NCBI GenBank assembly: GCA_963680875.1
Contig: OY804582.1
Span: 49,990,646 to 50,054,645 of the forward strand
DNA: 64,000 nt
Reading direction: 5' to 3'
Source of the DNA: Bathymodiolus brooksi
Lineage: Eukaryota; Mollusca; Bivalvia; Mytilida; Modiolidae
The position numbers and the translations under genes are program-made. Shown here in pieces: positions 37,062 through 51,126 of this stretch (positions within the stretch are counted from its first letter, which is position 1; every line of letters begins with the position of its first letter). The notes beneath the pieces were generated by a model. That model did not search any database and was not told where the DNA came from. It worked only from the letters and a program-made list of their open reading frames with translations.

Positions 37062-39324
37062 AGTTTATCACATCATGTCAGTTTACCGGTGACCTTACTA
37101 ATGCAGCCAGCTGTCAGTCTTAAGTTTATCACATCGTGTCACTTTACCGGTGACCTCACTAATGCAGACAGCTGTCAGTCTAAGTTTATCACATTGTGTC
37201 ACTTTACCGGTCACCTCACTAATGCAGACAGCTGCCAGTCTAAGTTTATCACATCGTGTCAGTTTAACGGTGACCTCACTAATGCAGACAGCTGTCAGTC
37301 TAAGTTTATCAAATCATGTCAGTTTACCGGTCACCTTACTAATGCAGACAGCTGTCAGTCTTAAGATTATCACTTCGTATGAGTTTACCAGTCACCTCAC
37401 TAATGCAGACAGCTGTCAGTCTAAGTTTATCACATTGTGTCAGTTTACCAGTCACCTCACTAATGCAGACAGCTGTCAGTCTTAAGTTTATCACATCGTG
37501 TCAGTTTACTGGTGACCTTACTAATGCAGCCAGCTGTCATTCTTAAGTTTATCACATCGTGTCACTTTACCGGTGACCTCACTAATGCAGACAGCTGTCA
37601 GTCTAAGTTTATCACATTGTGTCACTTTACCGGTCACCTCACTAATGCAGACAGCTGTCAGTCTAAGTTTATCACATCGTGTCAGTTTACCGGTGACCTC
37701 ACTAATGCAGACAGCTGTCAGTCTAAGTTTATCACATCGTGTCAATTTACAGGTGACCACACTAATGCAGAGAGCTGTCAATCTAAGTTTATCACATCGC
37801 GTCAGTTTACCGGTCACCTTACTAATGCAGACAGCTGTCAGTCTTAAGTTTATCACATCGTATGAGTTTACCAGTCACCTCACTAATGCAGCCAGCTGTC
37901 ATTCTTAAGTTTATCACATCGTGTCACTTTACCGGTGACCTCACTAATGCAGACAGCTGTCAGTCTAAGTTTATCACATTGTGTCACTTTACCGGTCACC
38001 TCACTAATGCAGACAGCTGTCAGTCTAAGTTTATCACATCGTGTCAGTTTACCGGTGACCTCACTAATGCAGATAGCTGTCAGTCTAAGTTTATCACATC
38101 GTGTCAATTTACTGGTGACCACACTAATGCAGACAGCTGTTAATCTAAGTTTATCACATCGTGTCAGTTTACCGGTCACCTTACTAATGCAGACAGCTGT
38201 CAGTCTTAAGTTTATCACATCGTATGAGTTTACCAGTCACCTCACTAATGCAGACAGCTGTCAGTCTAAGTTTATCACATCGTGTCAATTTACCAGACAC
38301 CTCACTAATACAGACAGCTGTCAGTCTAAGTTTATCACATCTTGTTACTTTACCGGTGACCTCACTAATGCAGACAGCTGTCAGTCTAAGTTTATCACAT
38401 CGTATCAGTTTACCAGTCACCTCACTAATGCAGACAGCTGTCAGTCTAAGTTTATCACATTGTGTCAGTTTACCAGTCACCTCACTAATGCAGACAGCTG
38501 TCAGTCTTAAGTTTATCACATCATGTCAGTTTACCGGTGACGTTACTAATGCAGCCAGCTGTCAGTCTTAAGTTTATCACATCGTGTCACTTTACCGGTG
38601 ACCTCACTAATGCAGACAGCTGTCAGTCTAAGTTTATCACATTGTGTCACTTTATCGGTCACCTCACTAATGCAGACAGCTGCCAGTCTAAGTTTATCAC
38701 ATCGTGTCAGTTTAACGGTGACCTCACTAATGCAGACAGCTGTCAGTCTAAGTTTATCAAATCATGTCAGTTTACCGGTCACCTTACTAATGCAGACAGC
38801 TGTCAGTCTTAAGATTATCACTTCGTATGAGTTTACCAGTCACCTCACTAATGCAGACAGCTGTCAGTCTAAGTTTATCACATTGTGTCAGTTTACCAGT
38901 CACCTCACTAATGCAGACAGCTGTCAGTCTTAAGTTTATCACATCGTGTCAGTTTACTGGTGACCTTACTAATGCAGCCAGCTGTCATTCTTAAGTTTAT
39001 CACATCGTGTCACTTTACCGGTGACCTCACTAATGCAGACAGCTGTCAGTCTAAGTTTATCACATTGTGTCACTTTACCGGTCACCTCACTAATGCAGAC
39101 AGCTGTCAGTCTAAGTTTATCACATCGTGTCAGTTTACCGGTGACCTCACTAATGCAGACAGCTGTCAGTCTAAGTTTATCACATCGTGTCAATTTACTG
39201 GTGACCACACTAATGCAGACAGCTGTCAATCTAAGTTTATCACATCGTGTCAGTTTACCGGTCACCTTACTAATGCAGACAGCTGTCAGTCTTAAGTTTA
39301 TCACATCGTATGAGTTTACCAGTC
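36791..39324. repeat. 2,534-bp internal duplication, copy 2
   Basis: The second copy of 34,257-36,790. After it the array enters S-block S10 through the TATGAG...GTCGCC monomer, as unit 1 does near 29,895. Confidence 0.88.
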
Positions 39325-41422
39325 GCCTCACTAATGCAGACAGCTGTCAGTCTAAGTTTATCACATCGTGTCAATTTACCAGTCACCTCACTAATACAGA
39401 CAGCTGTAAGTCTAAGTTTATCACATCTTGTCACTTTACCGGTGACCTCACTAATGCAGACAGCTGTCAGTCTAAGTTTATCACATCGTATCAGTTTACC
39501 AGTCACCTCACTAATACAGACAGCTGTCAGTCTAAGTTTATCACATCGTGTCACTTTACCGGTGACCTCACTAATGCAGACAGCTGTCAGTCTTAAGTTT
39601 ATCACATCGTGTCACTTTACCGGTCACCTCACTAATGCAGACAGCTGTCAGTCTTAAGTTTATCACACCGTGTCACTTTACCGGTCACCTCACTAATGCA
39701 GACGACTGTCAGTCTAAGTTTATCACATCGTGTCACTTTACGGGTGACCTCACTAATGCAGACAGCTGTCAGTCTTAAGTTTATCCCATCGTGTCACTTT
39801 ACCGGTCACCTCACTAATACAGACAGCTGTCAGTCTAATTTTATCACATCGTGTCACTTTACCAGTCACCTCACTAATTCAGACAGCTGTCAATCTAAGT
39901 TTATCACATCGTGTCACTTAACCGGTAACCTCACTAATGCAGACAGCTGTCAGTCTAAGTTTATCACATTATGTCAGTTTACCGGTCACCTTACTAATGC
40001 AGACAGCTGTCAGTCTATGTTTATCACATGGTGTCACTTTACCGGTGACCTTACTAATGCAGACAGCTGTCAGTCTATGTTTATCACATTGTTTCACTTT
40101 ACCGGTGACCTCACTAATGCAGACAGCTGTCAGTCTAAGTTTATCACATCGTGTCACTTTACCGGTGACCTCACTAATGCAGACAGTTGTCAGTCTAAGT
40201 TTATAACATTGTGTCAGTTTACCAGTCTCCTCACTAATGCAGACAGCTGTCAGTCTAAGTTTATCACATCGTGTCAGTTTACCAGTCACCTCACTAATGT
40301 AATGCAGACAGTTGTTAGTCTAAGTTTATCACATCATGTCAGTTTACTGGTCACCTCACTAATGCAGACAGCTGTCAGTCTAAGTTTATCACATTGTGTC
40401 AGTTTACCAGTCACCTCACTAATGCAGACAGCTGTCAGTCTAAGTTTATCACATTGTGTCAGTTTACCGGTCACCTTACTAATGCAGACAGCTGTCAGTC
40501 TAAGTTTATCACAACATGTCAGTTTACTGGTCACCTCACTAATGCAGGCAGCTGTCAGTCTAAGTTTATCACATCGTGTCAGTTTACCAGTCACCTTACT
40601 AATTCAGACAGCTGTCAGTCTAAGTTTATCACATCGTGTCAGTTTACCAGTCACCTAACTAATGCAGACAGCTGTCAGTCTAAGTTTATCACATTCGTGT
40701 CAGTTTACCGGTCACCTCACTAATTCAGACAGCTGTCAGTCTAAGTTTATCACATCGTGTCACTTTACCAGTCACCTCACTAATTCAGACAGCTGTCAGT
40801 CTAAGTTTATCACATCGTGTCACTTAACCGGTGACCTCACTAATGCAGACAGCTGTCAGTCTAAGTTTATCACATTGTGTCACTTTACCAGTCACCTCAC
40901 TAATGCAGACAGCTGTCAGTCTAACTTTATCACATCGTGTCACTTTACCAGTCACCTCACTAATTCAGACATCTGTCAGTCTAAGTTTATCACATCGTGT
41001 CACTTAACCGGTGACCTCACTAATGCAGACAGCTGTCAGTCTAAGTTTATCACATTATGTCAGTTTACCGGTCACCTTACTAATGCAGACAGCTGTCAGT
41101 CTATGTTTATCACATTGTTTCACTTTACCGGTGACCTCACTAATGCAGACAGCTGTCAGTCTAAGTTTATCACATCATGTCACTTTACCGGTGACCTCAC
41201 TAATGCAGACAGTTGTCAGTCTAAGTTTATAACATTGTGTCAGTTTACCAGTCTCCTCACTAATGCAGACAGCTGTCAGTCTAAGTTTATCACATCGTGT
41301 CAGTTTACTGGTCACCTCACTAATGCAGATAGCTGTCAGTCTAAGTTTATCACATTGTGTCAGTTTACCAGTCACCTCACTAATGTAATGCAGACAGTTG
41401 TTAGTTTTAAGTTTATCACATC
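39294..41422. repeat. S-block S10 (long, tail removed)
   Basis: A copy of S8 at an offset of 9,414. TAATG duplications at 40,299 and 41,385, ATTCGTG at 40,693, and a private AGTTTTAAG after the second TAATG. Confidence 0.9.
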
Positions 41423-42675
41423 GTGTCAGTTTACCGGTGACCTCACTAATGCAGATAGCTGTCAGTCTAAGTTTATCACATCGTGTCAATTTACTGGTGA
41501 CCACACTAATGCAGACAGCTGTTAATCTAAGTTTATCACATCGTGTCAGTTTACCGGTCACCTTACTAATGCAGACAGCTGTCAGTCTTAAGTTTATCAC
41601 ATCGTATGAGTTTACCAGTCACCTCACTAATGCAGACAGCTGTCAGTCTAAGTTTATCACATCGTGTCAATTTACCAGACACCTCACTAATACAGACAGC
41701 TGTCAGTCTAAGTTTATCACATCTTGTTACTTTACCGGTGACCTCACTAATGCAGACAGCTGTCAGTCTAAGTTTATCACATCGTATCAGTTTACCAGTC
41801 ACCTCACTAATGCAGACAGCTGTCAGTCTAAGTTTATCACATTGTGTCAGTTTACCAGTCACCTCACTAATGCAGACAGCTGTCAGTCTTAAGTTTATCA
41901 CATCATGTCAGTTTACCGGTGACCTTACTAATGCAGCCAGCTGTCAGTCTTAAGTTTATCACATCGTGTCACTTTACCGGTGACCTCACTAATGCAGACA
42001 GCTGTCAGTCTAAGTTTATCACATTGTGTCACTTTACCGGTCACCTCACTAATGCAGACAGCTGCCAGTCTAAGTTTATCACATCGTGTCAGTTTAACGG
42101 TGACCTCACTAATGCAGACAGCTGTCAGTCTAAGTTTATCAAATCATGTCAGTTTACCGGTCACCTTACTAATGCAGACAGCTGTCAGTCTTAAGATTAT
42201 CACTTCGTATGAGTTTACCAGTCACCTCACTAATGCAGACAGCTGTCAGTCTAAGTTTATCACATTGTGTCAGTTTACCAGTCACCTCACTAATGCAGAC
42301 AGCTGTCAGTCTTAAGTTTATCACATCGTGTCAGTTTACTGGTGACCTTACTAATGCAGCCAGCTGTCATTCTTAAGTTTATCACATCGTGTCACTTTAC
42401 CGGTGACCTCACTAATGCAGACAGCTGTCAGTCTAAGTTTATCACATTGTGTCACTTTACCGGTCACCTCACTAATGCAGACAGCTGTCAGTCTAAGTTT
42501 ATCACATCGTGTCAGTTTACCGGTGACCTCACTAATGCAGACAGCTGTCAGTCTAAGTTTATCACATCGTGTCAATTTACTGGTGACCACACTAATGCAG
42601 ACAGCTGTCAATCTAAGTTTATCACATCGTGTCAGTTTACCGGTCACCTTACTAATGCAGACAGCTGTCAGTCTT
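41423..42675. repeat. D-block D10
   Basis: A copy of D8 at an offset of 9,414, with the same GATAGC/TGTTAATCT opening after the fused junction. Confidence 0.9.
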
Positions 42676-43414
42676 AAGTTTATCACATCGTATGAGTTTA
42701 CCAGTCGCCTCACTAATGCAGACAGCTGTCAGTCTAAGTTTATCACATCGTGTCAATTTACCGGTGACCTCACTAATGCAGACAGCTGTCAGTCTAAGTT
42801 TATCACATCGTATCAGTTTACCAGTCACCTCACTAATACAGACAGCTGTCAGTCTAAGTTTATCACATCGTGTCACTTTACCGGTGACCTCACTAATGCA
42901 GACAGCTGTCAGTCTTAAGTTTATCACATCGTGTCACTTTACCGGTCACCTCACTAATGCAGACAGCTGTCAGTCTTAAGTTTATCACACCGTGTCACTT
43001 TACCGGTCACCTCACTAATGCAGACGACTGTCAGTCTAAGTTTATCACATCGTGTCACTTTACGGGTGACCTCACTAATGCAGACAGCTGTCAGTCTTAA
43101 GTTTATCCCATCGTGTCACTTTACCGGTCACCTCACTAATACAGACAGCTGTCAGTCTAATTTTATCACATCGTGTCACTTTACCAGTCACCTCACTAAT
43201 TCAGACAGCTGTCAATCTAAGTTTATCACATCGTGTCACTTAACCGGTGACCTCACTAATGCAGACAGCTGTCAGTCTAAGTTTATCACATTATGTCAGT
43301 TTACCGGTCACCTTACTAATGCAGACAGCTGTCAGTCTATGTTTATCACATGGTGTCACTTTACCGGTGACCTTACTAATGCAGACAGCTGTCAGTCTAT
43401 GTTTATCACATTGT
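42676..43414. repeat. S-block S11 (truncated)
   Basis: The third copy of the S7/S9 form, with one fused monomer in place of a dimer and the D-type switch at about 43,414. Confidence 0.9.
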
Positions 43415-46173
43415 GTCACTTTACCGGTCACCTCACTAATGCAGACAGCTGTCAGTCTAAGCTTATCACATCATGTCAGTTTACCGGTGACCTCACTAAT
43501 GCAGACAGCTGTCAGTCTAAGTTTATCACATCGTGTCAATTTACTGGTGACCACACTAATGCAGACAGCTGTCAATCTAAGTTTATCACATCGTGTCAGT
43601 TTACCGGTCACCTTACTAATGCAGACAGCTGTCAGTCTTAAGTTTATCACATCGTATGAGTTTACCAGTCACCTCACTAATGCAGACAGCTGTCAGTCTA
43701 AGTTTATCACATCGTGTCAATTTACCAGACACCTCACTAATACAGACAGCTGTCAGTCTAAGTTTATCACATCTTGTTACTTTACCGGTGACCTCACTAA
43801 TGCAGACAGCTGTCAGTCTAAGTTTATCACATCGTATCAGTTTACCAGTCACCTCACTAATGCAGACAACTGTCAGTCTAAGTTTATCACATTGTGTCAG
43901 TTTACCAGTCACCTCACTAATGCAGACAGCTGTCAGTCTTAAGTTTATCACATCATGTCAGTTTACCGGTGACCTTACTAATGCAGCCAGCTGTCAGTCT
44001 TAAGTTTATCACATCGTGTCACTTTACCGGTGACCTCACTAATGCAGACAGCTGTCAGTCTAAGTTTATCACATTGTGTCACTTTACCGGTCACCTCACT
44101 AATGCAGACAGCTGCCAGTCTAAGTTTATCACATCGTGTCAGTTTAACGGTGACCTCACTAATGCAGACAGCTGTCAGTCTAAGTTTATCAAATCATGTC
44201 AGTTTACCGGTCACCTTACTAATGCAGACAGCTGTCAGTCTTAAGATTATCACTTCGTATGAGTTTACCAGTCACCTCACTAATGCAGACAGCTGTCAGT
44301 CTAAGTTTATCACATTGTGTCAGTTTACCAGTCACCTCACTAATGCAGACAGCTGTCAGTCTTAAGTTTATCACATCGTGTCAGTTTACTGGTGACCTTA
44401 CTAATGCAGCCAGCTGTCATTCTTAAGTTTATCACATCGTGTCACTTTACCGGTGACCTCACTAATGCAGACAGCTGTCAGTCTAAGTTTATCACATTGT
44501 GTCACTTTACCGGTCACCTCACTAATGCAGACAGCTGTCAGTCTAAGTTTATCACATCGTGTCAGTTTACCGGTGACCTCACTAATGCAGACAGCTGTCA
44601 GTCTAAGTTTATCACATCGTGTCAATTTACAGGTGACCACACTAATGCAGAGAGCTGTCAATCTAAGTTTATCACATCGCGTCAGTTTACCGGTCACCTT
44701 ACTAATGCAGACAGCTGTCAGTCTTAAGTTTATCACATCGTATGAGTTTACCAGTCACCTCACTAATGCAGCCAGCTGTCATTCTTAAGTTTATCACATC
44801 GTGTCACTTTACCGGTGACCTCACTAATGCAGACAGCTGTCAGTCTAAGTTTATCACATTGTGTCACTTTACCGGTCACCTCACTAATGCAGACAGCTGT
44901 CAGTCTAAGTTTATCACATCGTGTCAGTTTACCGGTGACCTCACTAATGCAGATAGCTGTCAGTCTAAGTTTATCACATCGTGTCAATTTACTGGTGACC
45001 ACACTAATGCAGACAGCTGTTAATCTAAGTTTATCACATCGTGTCAGTTTACCGGTCACCTTACTAATGCAGACAGCTGTCAGTCTTAAGTTTATCACAT
45101 CGTATGAGTTTACCAGTCACCTCACTAATGCAGACAGCTGTCAGTCTAAGTTTATCACATCGTGTCAATTTACCAGACACCTCACTAATACAGACAGCTG
45201 TCAGTCTAAGTTTATCACATCTTGTTACTTTACCGGTGACCTCACTAATGCAGACAGCTGTCAGTCTAAGTTTATCACATCGTATCAGTTTACCAGTCAC
45301 CTCACTAATGCAGACAGCTGTCAGTCTAAGTTTATCACATTGTGTCAGTTTACCAGTCACCTCACTAATGCAGACAGCTGTCAGTCTTAAGTTTATCACA
45401 TCATGTCAGTTTACCGGTGACCTTACTAATGCAGCCAGCTGTCAGTCTTAAGTTTATCACATCGTGTCACTTTACCGGTGACCTCACTAATGCAGACAGC
45501 TGTCAGTCTAAGTTTATCACATTGTGTCACTTTATCGGTCACCTCACTAATGCAGACAGCTGCCAGTCTAAGTTTATCACATCGTGTCAGTTTAACGGTG
45601 ACCTCACTAATGCAGACAGCTGTCAGTCTAAGTTTATCAAATCATGTCAGTTTACCGGTCACCTTACTAATGCAGACAGCTGTCAGTCTTAAGATTATCA
45701 CTTCGTATGAGTTTACCAGTCACCTCACTAATGCAGACAGCTGTCAGTCTAAGTTTATCACATTGTGTCAGTTTACCAGTCACCTCACTAATGCAGACAG
45801 CTGTCAGTCTTAAGTTTATCACATCGTGTCAGTTTACTGGTGACCTTACTAATGCAGCCAGCTGTCATTCTTAAGTTTATCACATCGTGTCACTTTACCG
45901 GTGACCTCACTAATGCAGACAGCTGTCAGTCTAAGTTTATCACATTGTGTCACTTTACCGGTCACCTCACTAATGCAGACAGCTGTCAGTCTAAGTTTAT
46001 CACATCGTGTCAGTTTACCGGTGACCTCACTAATGCAGACAGCTGTCAGTCTAAGTTTATCACATCGTGTCAATTTACTGGTGACCACACTAATGCAGAC
46101 AGCTGTCAATCTAAGTTTATCACATCGTGTCAGTTTACCGGTCACCTTACTAATGCAGACAGCTGTCAGTCTT
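43415..46173. repeat. D-block D11
   Basis: A copy of D7, with AAGCTT near 43,460, the 1,448-bp unit 43,942-45,389, and TTTACAGG and TTTATCGG variants at the equivalent places. Confidence 0.9.
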
Positions 46174-48529
46174 AAGTTTATCACATCGTATGAGTTTACC
46201 AGTCGCCTCACTAATGCAGACAGCTGTCAGTCTAAGTTTATCACATCGTGTCAATTTACCAGTCACCTCACTAATACAGACAGCTGTAAGTCTAAGTTTA
46301 TCACATCTTGTCACTTTACCGGTGACCTCACTAATGCAGACAGCTGTCAGTCTAAGTTTATCACATCGTATCAGTTTACCAGTCACCTCACTAATACAGA
46401 CAGCTGTCAGTCTAAGTTTATCACATCGTGTCACTTTACCGGTGACCTCACTAATGCAGACAGCTGTCAGTCTTAAGTTTATCACATCGTGTCACTTTAC
46501 CGGTCACCTCACTAATGCAGACAGCTGTCAGTCTTAAGTTTATCACACCGTGTCACTTTACCGGTCACCTCACTAATGCAGACGACTGTCAGTCTAAGTT
46601 TATCACATCGTGTCACTTTACGGGTGACCTCACTAATGCAGACAGCTGTCAGTCTTAAGTTTATCCCATCGTGTCACTTTACCGGTCACCTCACTAATAC
46701 AGACAGCTGTCAGTCTAATTTTATCACATCGTGTCACTTTACCAGTCACCTCACTAATTCAGACAGCTGTCAATCTAAGTTTATCACATCGTGTCACTTA
46801 ACCGGTAACCTCACTAATGCAGACAGCTGTCAGTCTAAGTTTATCACATTATGTCAGTTTACCGGTCACCTTACTAATGCAGACAGCTGTCAGTCTATGT
46901 TTATCACATGGTGTCACTTTACCGGTGACCTTACTAATGCAGACAGCTGTCAGTCTATGTTTATCACATTGTTTCACTTTACCGGTGACCTCACTAATGC
47001 AGACAGCTGTCAGTCTAAGTTTATCACATCGTGTCACTTTACCGGTGACCTCACTAATGCAGACAGTTGTCAGTCTAAGTTTATAACATTGTGTCAGTTT
47101 ACCAGTCTCCTCACTAATGCAGACAGCTGTCAGTCTAAGTTTATCACATCGTGTCAGTTTACCAGTCACCTCACTAATGTAATGCAGACAGTTGTTAGTC
47201 TAAGTTTATCACATCATGTCAGTTTACTGGTCACCTCACTAATGCAGACAGCTGTCAGTCTAAGTTTATCACATTGTGTCAGTTTACCAGTCACCTCACT
47301 AATGCAGACAGCTGTCAGTCTAAGTTTATCACATTGTGTCAGTTTACCGGTCACCTTACTAATGCAGACAGCTGTCAGTCTAAGTTTATCACAACATGTC
47401 AGTTTACTGGTCACCTCACTAATGCAGGCAGCTGTCAGTCTAAGTTTATCACATCGTGTCAGTTTACCAGTCACCTTACTAATTCAGACAGCTGTCAGTC
47501 TAAGTTTATCACATCGTGTCAGTTTACCAGTCACCTAACTAATGCAGACAGCTGTCAGTCTAAGTTTATCACATTCGTGTCAGTTTACCGGTCACCTCAC
47601 TAATTCAGACAGCTGTCAGTCTAAGTTTATCACATCGTGTCACTTTACCAGTCACCTCACTAATTCAGACAGCTGTCAGTCTAAGTTTATCACATCGTGT
47701 CACTTAACCGGTGACCTCACTAATGCAGACAGCTGTCAGTCTAAGTTTATCACATTGTGTCACTTTACCAGTCACCTCACTAATGCAGACAGCTGTCAGT
47801 CTAACTTTATCACATCGTGTCACTTTACCAGTCACCTCACTAATTGAGACATCTGTCAGTCTAAGTTTATCACATCGTGTCACTTAACCGGTGACCTCAC
47901 TAATGCAGACAGCTGTCAGTCTAAGTTTATCACATTATGTCAGTTTACCGGTCACCTTACTAATGCAGACAGCTGTCAGTCTATGTTTATCACATTGTTT
48001 CACTTTACCGGTGACCTCACTAATGCAGACAGCTGTCAGTCTAAGTTTATCACATCATGTCACTTTACCGGTGACCTCACTAATGCAGACAGTTGTCAGT
48101 CTAAGTTTATAACATTGTGTCAGTTTACCAGTCTCCTCACTAATGCAGACAGCTGTCAGTCTAAGTTTATCACATCGTGTCAGTTTACTGGTCACCTCAC
48201 TAATGCAGATAGCTGTCAGTCTAAGTTTATCACATTGTGTCAGTTTACCAGTCACCTCACTAATGTAATGCAGACAGTTGTTAGTCTTAAGTTTATCACA
48301 TCATGTCAGTTTACTGGTCACCTCACTAATGCAGATAGCTGTCAGTCTAAGTTTATCACATTGTGTCAGTTTACCAGTCACCTCACTAATGCAGACAGCT
48401 GTCAGTCTACGTTTATCACATCGTGTCAGTTTACCAGTCACCTCACTAATGCAGACAGCTGTCAGTCTAAGTTTATCACATTGTGTCAGTTTACCAGTCA
48501 CCTCACTAATGCAGACAGCTGTCATTCTT
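46174..48529. repeat. S-block S12 (long, complete)
   Basis: The first S-block of the 2,597-bp series. One dimer, TAATG duplications at 47,179 and 48,265, ATTCGTG at 47,573, TCTACGTTT near 48,407, and TAATTGAGAC near 47,846. Confidence 0.9.
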
Positions 48530-48786
48530 AAGTTTATCACATTGTGTCAATTTACCGGTGACCTCACTAATGCAGACAGCTGTCAGTCTAAGTTTATCAC
48601 ATCGTGTCAGTTTACCGGTGACCTCACTAATGCAGACAGCTGTCAGTCTAAGTTTATCACATCGTGTCAATTTACTGGTGACCACACTAATGCAGACAGC
48701 TGTCAATCTAAGTTTATCAAATCGTGTCAGTTTACCGGTCACCTTACTAATGCAGACAGCTGTCAGTCTTAAGTTTATCACTTCGT
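46190..48786. repeat. 2,597-bp tandem HOR, copy 1
   Basis: Forty-three monomers: 43 x 60 = 2,580, plus six 61-bp monomers, two 5-bp TAATG insertions and one ATTCGTG insertion, giving 2,597. It starts in the TATGAG...GTCGCC monomer and ends in a TATGAG monomer preceded by ATCACTTCG. It carries TAATTGAGAC (G at 47,846), shared with copy 2. Confidence 0.92.
48530..48770. repeat. D-block D12 (four monomers)
   Basis: Only GTGTCAA, GTGTCAG, CACACTAATG and TATCAAATC monomers remain between two S-blocks. This is the minimal D remnant in the 2,597-bp unit. Confidence 0.9.
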
Positions 48787-51126
48787 ATGAGTTTACCAGT
48801 CGCCTCACTAATGCAGACAGCTGTCAGTCTAAGTTTATCACATCGTGTCAATTTACCAGTCACCTCACTAATACAGACAGCTGTAAGTCTAAGTTTATCA
48901 CATCTTGTCACTTTACCGGTGACCTCACTAATGCAGACAGCTGTCAGTCTAAGTTTATCACATCGTATCAGTTTACCAGTCACCTCACTAATACAGACAG
49001 CTGTCAGTCTAAGTTTATCACATCGTGTCACTTTACCGGTGACCTCACTAATGCAGACAGCTGTCAGTCTTAAGTTTATCACATCGTGTCACTTTACCGG
49101 TCACCTCACTAATGCAGACAGCTGTCAGTCTTAAGTTTATCACACCGTGTCACTTTACCGGTCACCTCACTAATGCAGACGACTGTCAGTCTAAGTTTAT
49201 CACATCGTGTCACTTTACGGGTGACCTCACTAATGCAGACAGCTGTCAGTCTTAAGTTTATCCCATCGTGTCACTTTACCGGTCACCTCACTAATACAGA
49301 CAGCTGTCAGTCTAATTTTATCACATCGTGTCACTTTACCAGTCACCTCACTAATTCAGACAGCTGTCAATCTAAGTTTATCACATCGTGTCACTTAACC
49401 GGTAACCTCACTAATGCAGACAGCTGTCAGTCTAAGTTTATCACATTATGTCAGTTTACCGGTCACCTTACTAATGCAGACAGCTGTCAGTCTATGTTTA
49501 TCACATGGTGTCACTTTACCGGTGACCTTACTAATGCAGACAGCTGTCAGTCTATGTTTATCACATTGTTTCACTTTACCGGTGACCTCACTAATGCAGA
49601 CAGCTGTCAGTCTAAGTTTATCACATCGTGTCACTTTACCGGTGACCTCACTAATGCAGACAGTTGTCAGTCTAAGTTTATAACATTGTGTCAGTTTACC
49701 AGTCTCCTCACTAATGCAGACAGCTGTCAGTCTAAGTTTATCACATCGTGTCAGTTTACCAGTCACCTCACTAATGTAATGCAGACAGTTGTTAGTCTAA
49801 GTTTATCACATCATGTCAGTTTACTGGTCACCTCACTAATGCAGACAGCTGTCAGTCTAAGTTTATCACATTGTGTCAGTTTACCAGTCACCTCACTAAT
49901 GCAGACAGCTGTCAGTCTAAGTTTATCACATTGTGTCAGTTTACCGGTCACCTTACTAATGCAGACAGCTGTCAGTCTAAGTTTATCACAACATGTCAGT
50001 TTACTGGTCACCTCACTAATGCAGGCAGCTGTCAGTCTAAGTTTATCACATCGTGTCAGTTTACCAGTCACCTTACTAATTCAGACAGCTGTCAGTCTAA
50101 GTTTATCACATCGTGTCAGTTTACCAGTCACCTAACTAATGCAGACAGCTGTCAGTCTAAGTTTATCACATTCGTGTCAGTTTACCGGTCACCTCACTAA
50201 TTCAGACAGCTGTCAGTCTAAGTTTATCACATCGTGTCACTTTACCAGTCACCTCACTAATTCAGACAGCTGTCAGTCTAAGTTTATCACATCGTGTCAC
50301 TTAACCGGTGACCTCACTAATGCAGACAGCTGTCAGTCTAAGTTTATCACATTGTGTCACTTTACCAGTCACCTCACTAATGCAGACAGCTGTCAGTCTA
50401 ACTTTATCACATCGTGTCACTTTACCAGTCACCTCACTAATTGAGACATCTGTCAGTCTAAGTTTATCACATCGTGTCACTTAACCGGTGACCTCACTAA
50501 TGCAGACAGCTGTCAGTCTAAGTTTATCACATTATGTCAGTTTACCGGTCACCTTACTAATGCAGACAGCTGTCAGTCTATGTTTATCACATTGTTTCAC
50601 TTTACCGGTGACCTCACTAATGCAGACAGCTGTCAGTCTAAGTTTATCACATCATGTCACTTTACCGGTGACCTCACTAATGCAGACAGTTGTCAGTCTA
50701 AGTTTATAACATTGTGTCAGTTTACCAGTCTCCTCACTAATGCAGACAGCTGTCAGTCTAAGTTTATCACATCGTGTCAGTTTACTGGTCACCTCACTAA
50801 TGCAGATAGCTGTCAGTCTAAGTTTATCACATTGTGTCAGTTTACCAGTCACCTCACTAATGTAATGCAGACAGTTGTTAGTCTTAAGTTTATCACATCA
50901 TGTCAGTTTACTGGTCACCTCACTAATGCAGATAGCTGTCAGTCTAAGTTTATCACATTGTGTCAGTTTACCAGTCACCTCACTAATGCAGACAGCTGTC
51001 AGTCTACGTTTATCACATCGTGTCAGTTTACCAGTCACCTCACTAATGCAGACAGCTGTCAGTCTAAGTTTATCACATTGTGTCAGTTTACCAGTCACCT
51101 CACTAATGCAGACAGCTGTCATTCTT
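48771..51126. repeat. S-block S13
   Basis: A copy of S12 at an offset of 2,597. It opens with ATCACTTCGTATGAG in place of ATCACATCGTATGAG, a hybrid of D and S monomers. Confidence 0.9.

Larger units (their letters stand above)
34001..39293. repeat. D-block D9 (longest)
   Basis: Contains two 1,448-bp units (34,528 and 37,062) and a 1,086-bp unit, as a result of the internal 2,534-bp duplication. The TTTATCGG variant appears in two units (near 36,118 and 38,652), as expected for a duplicate. Confidence 0.9.
32009..41422. repeat. 6,880-type HOR unit 2, enlarged to 9,414 bp
   Basis: The same content as unit 1 plus an internal tandem duplication of exactly 2,534 bp (6,880 + 2,534 = 9,414). Private changes include GACGTTACT near 38,540 and AGTTTTAAG near 41,403. 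It ends with the same fused junction at about 41,422 as unit 1 at 32,008. Confidence 0.9.
41423..48302. repeat. 6,880-bp HOR unit 3
   Basis: This unit matches unit 1 at an offset of 16,294 (6,880 + 9,414) up to the second TAATG monomer (48,265). It then continues into the normal S-block tail (ATCATGTCAG with TACTGG) and not into the fused junction of units 1 and 2. Its last 2.1 kb are also part of the first 2,597-bp unit. Confidence 0.88.
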
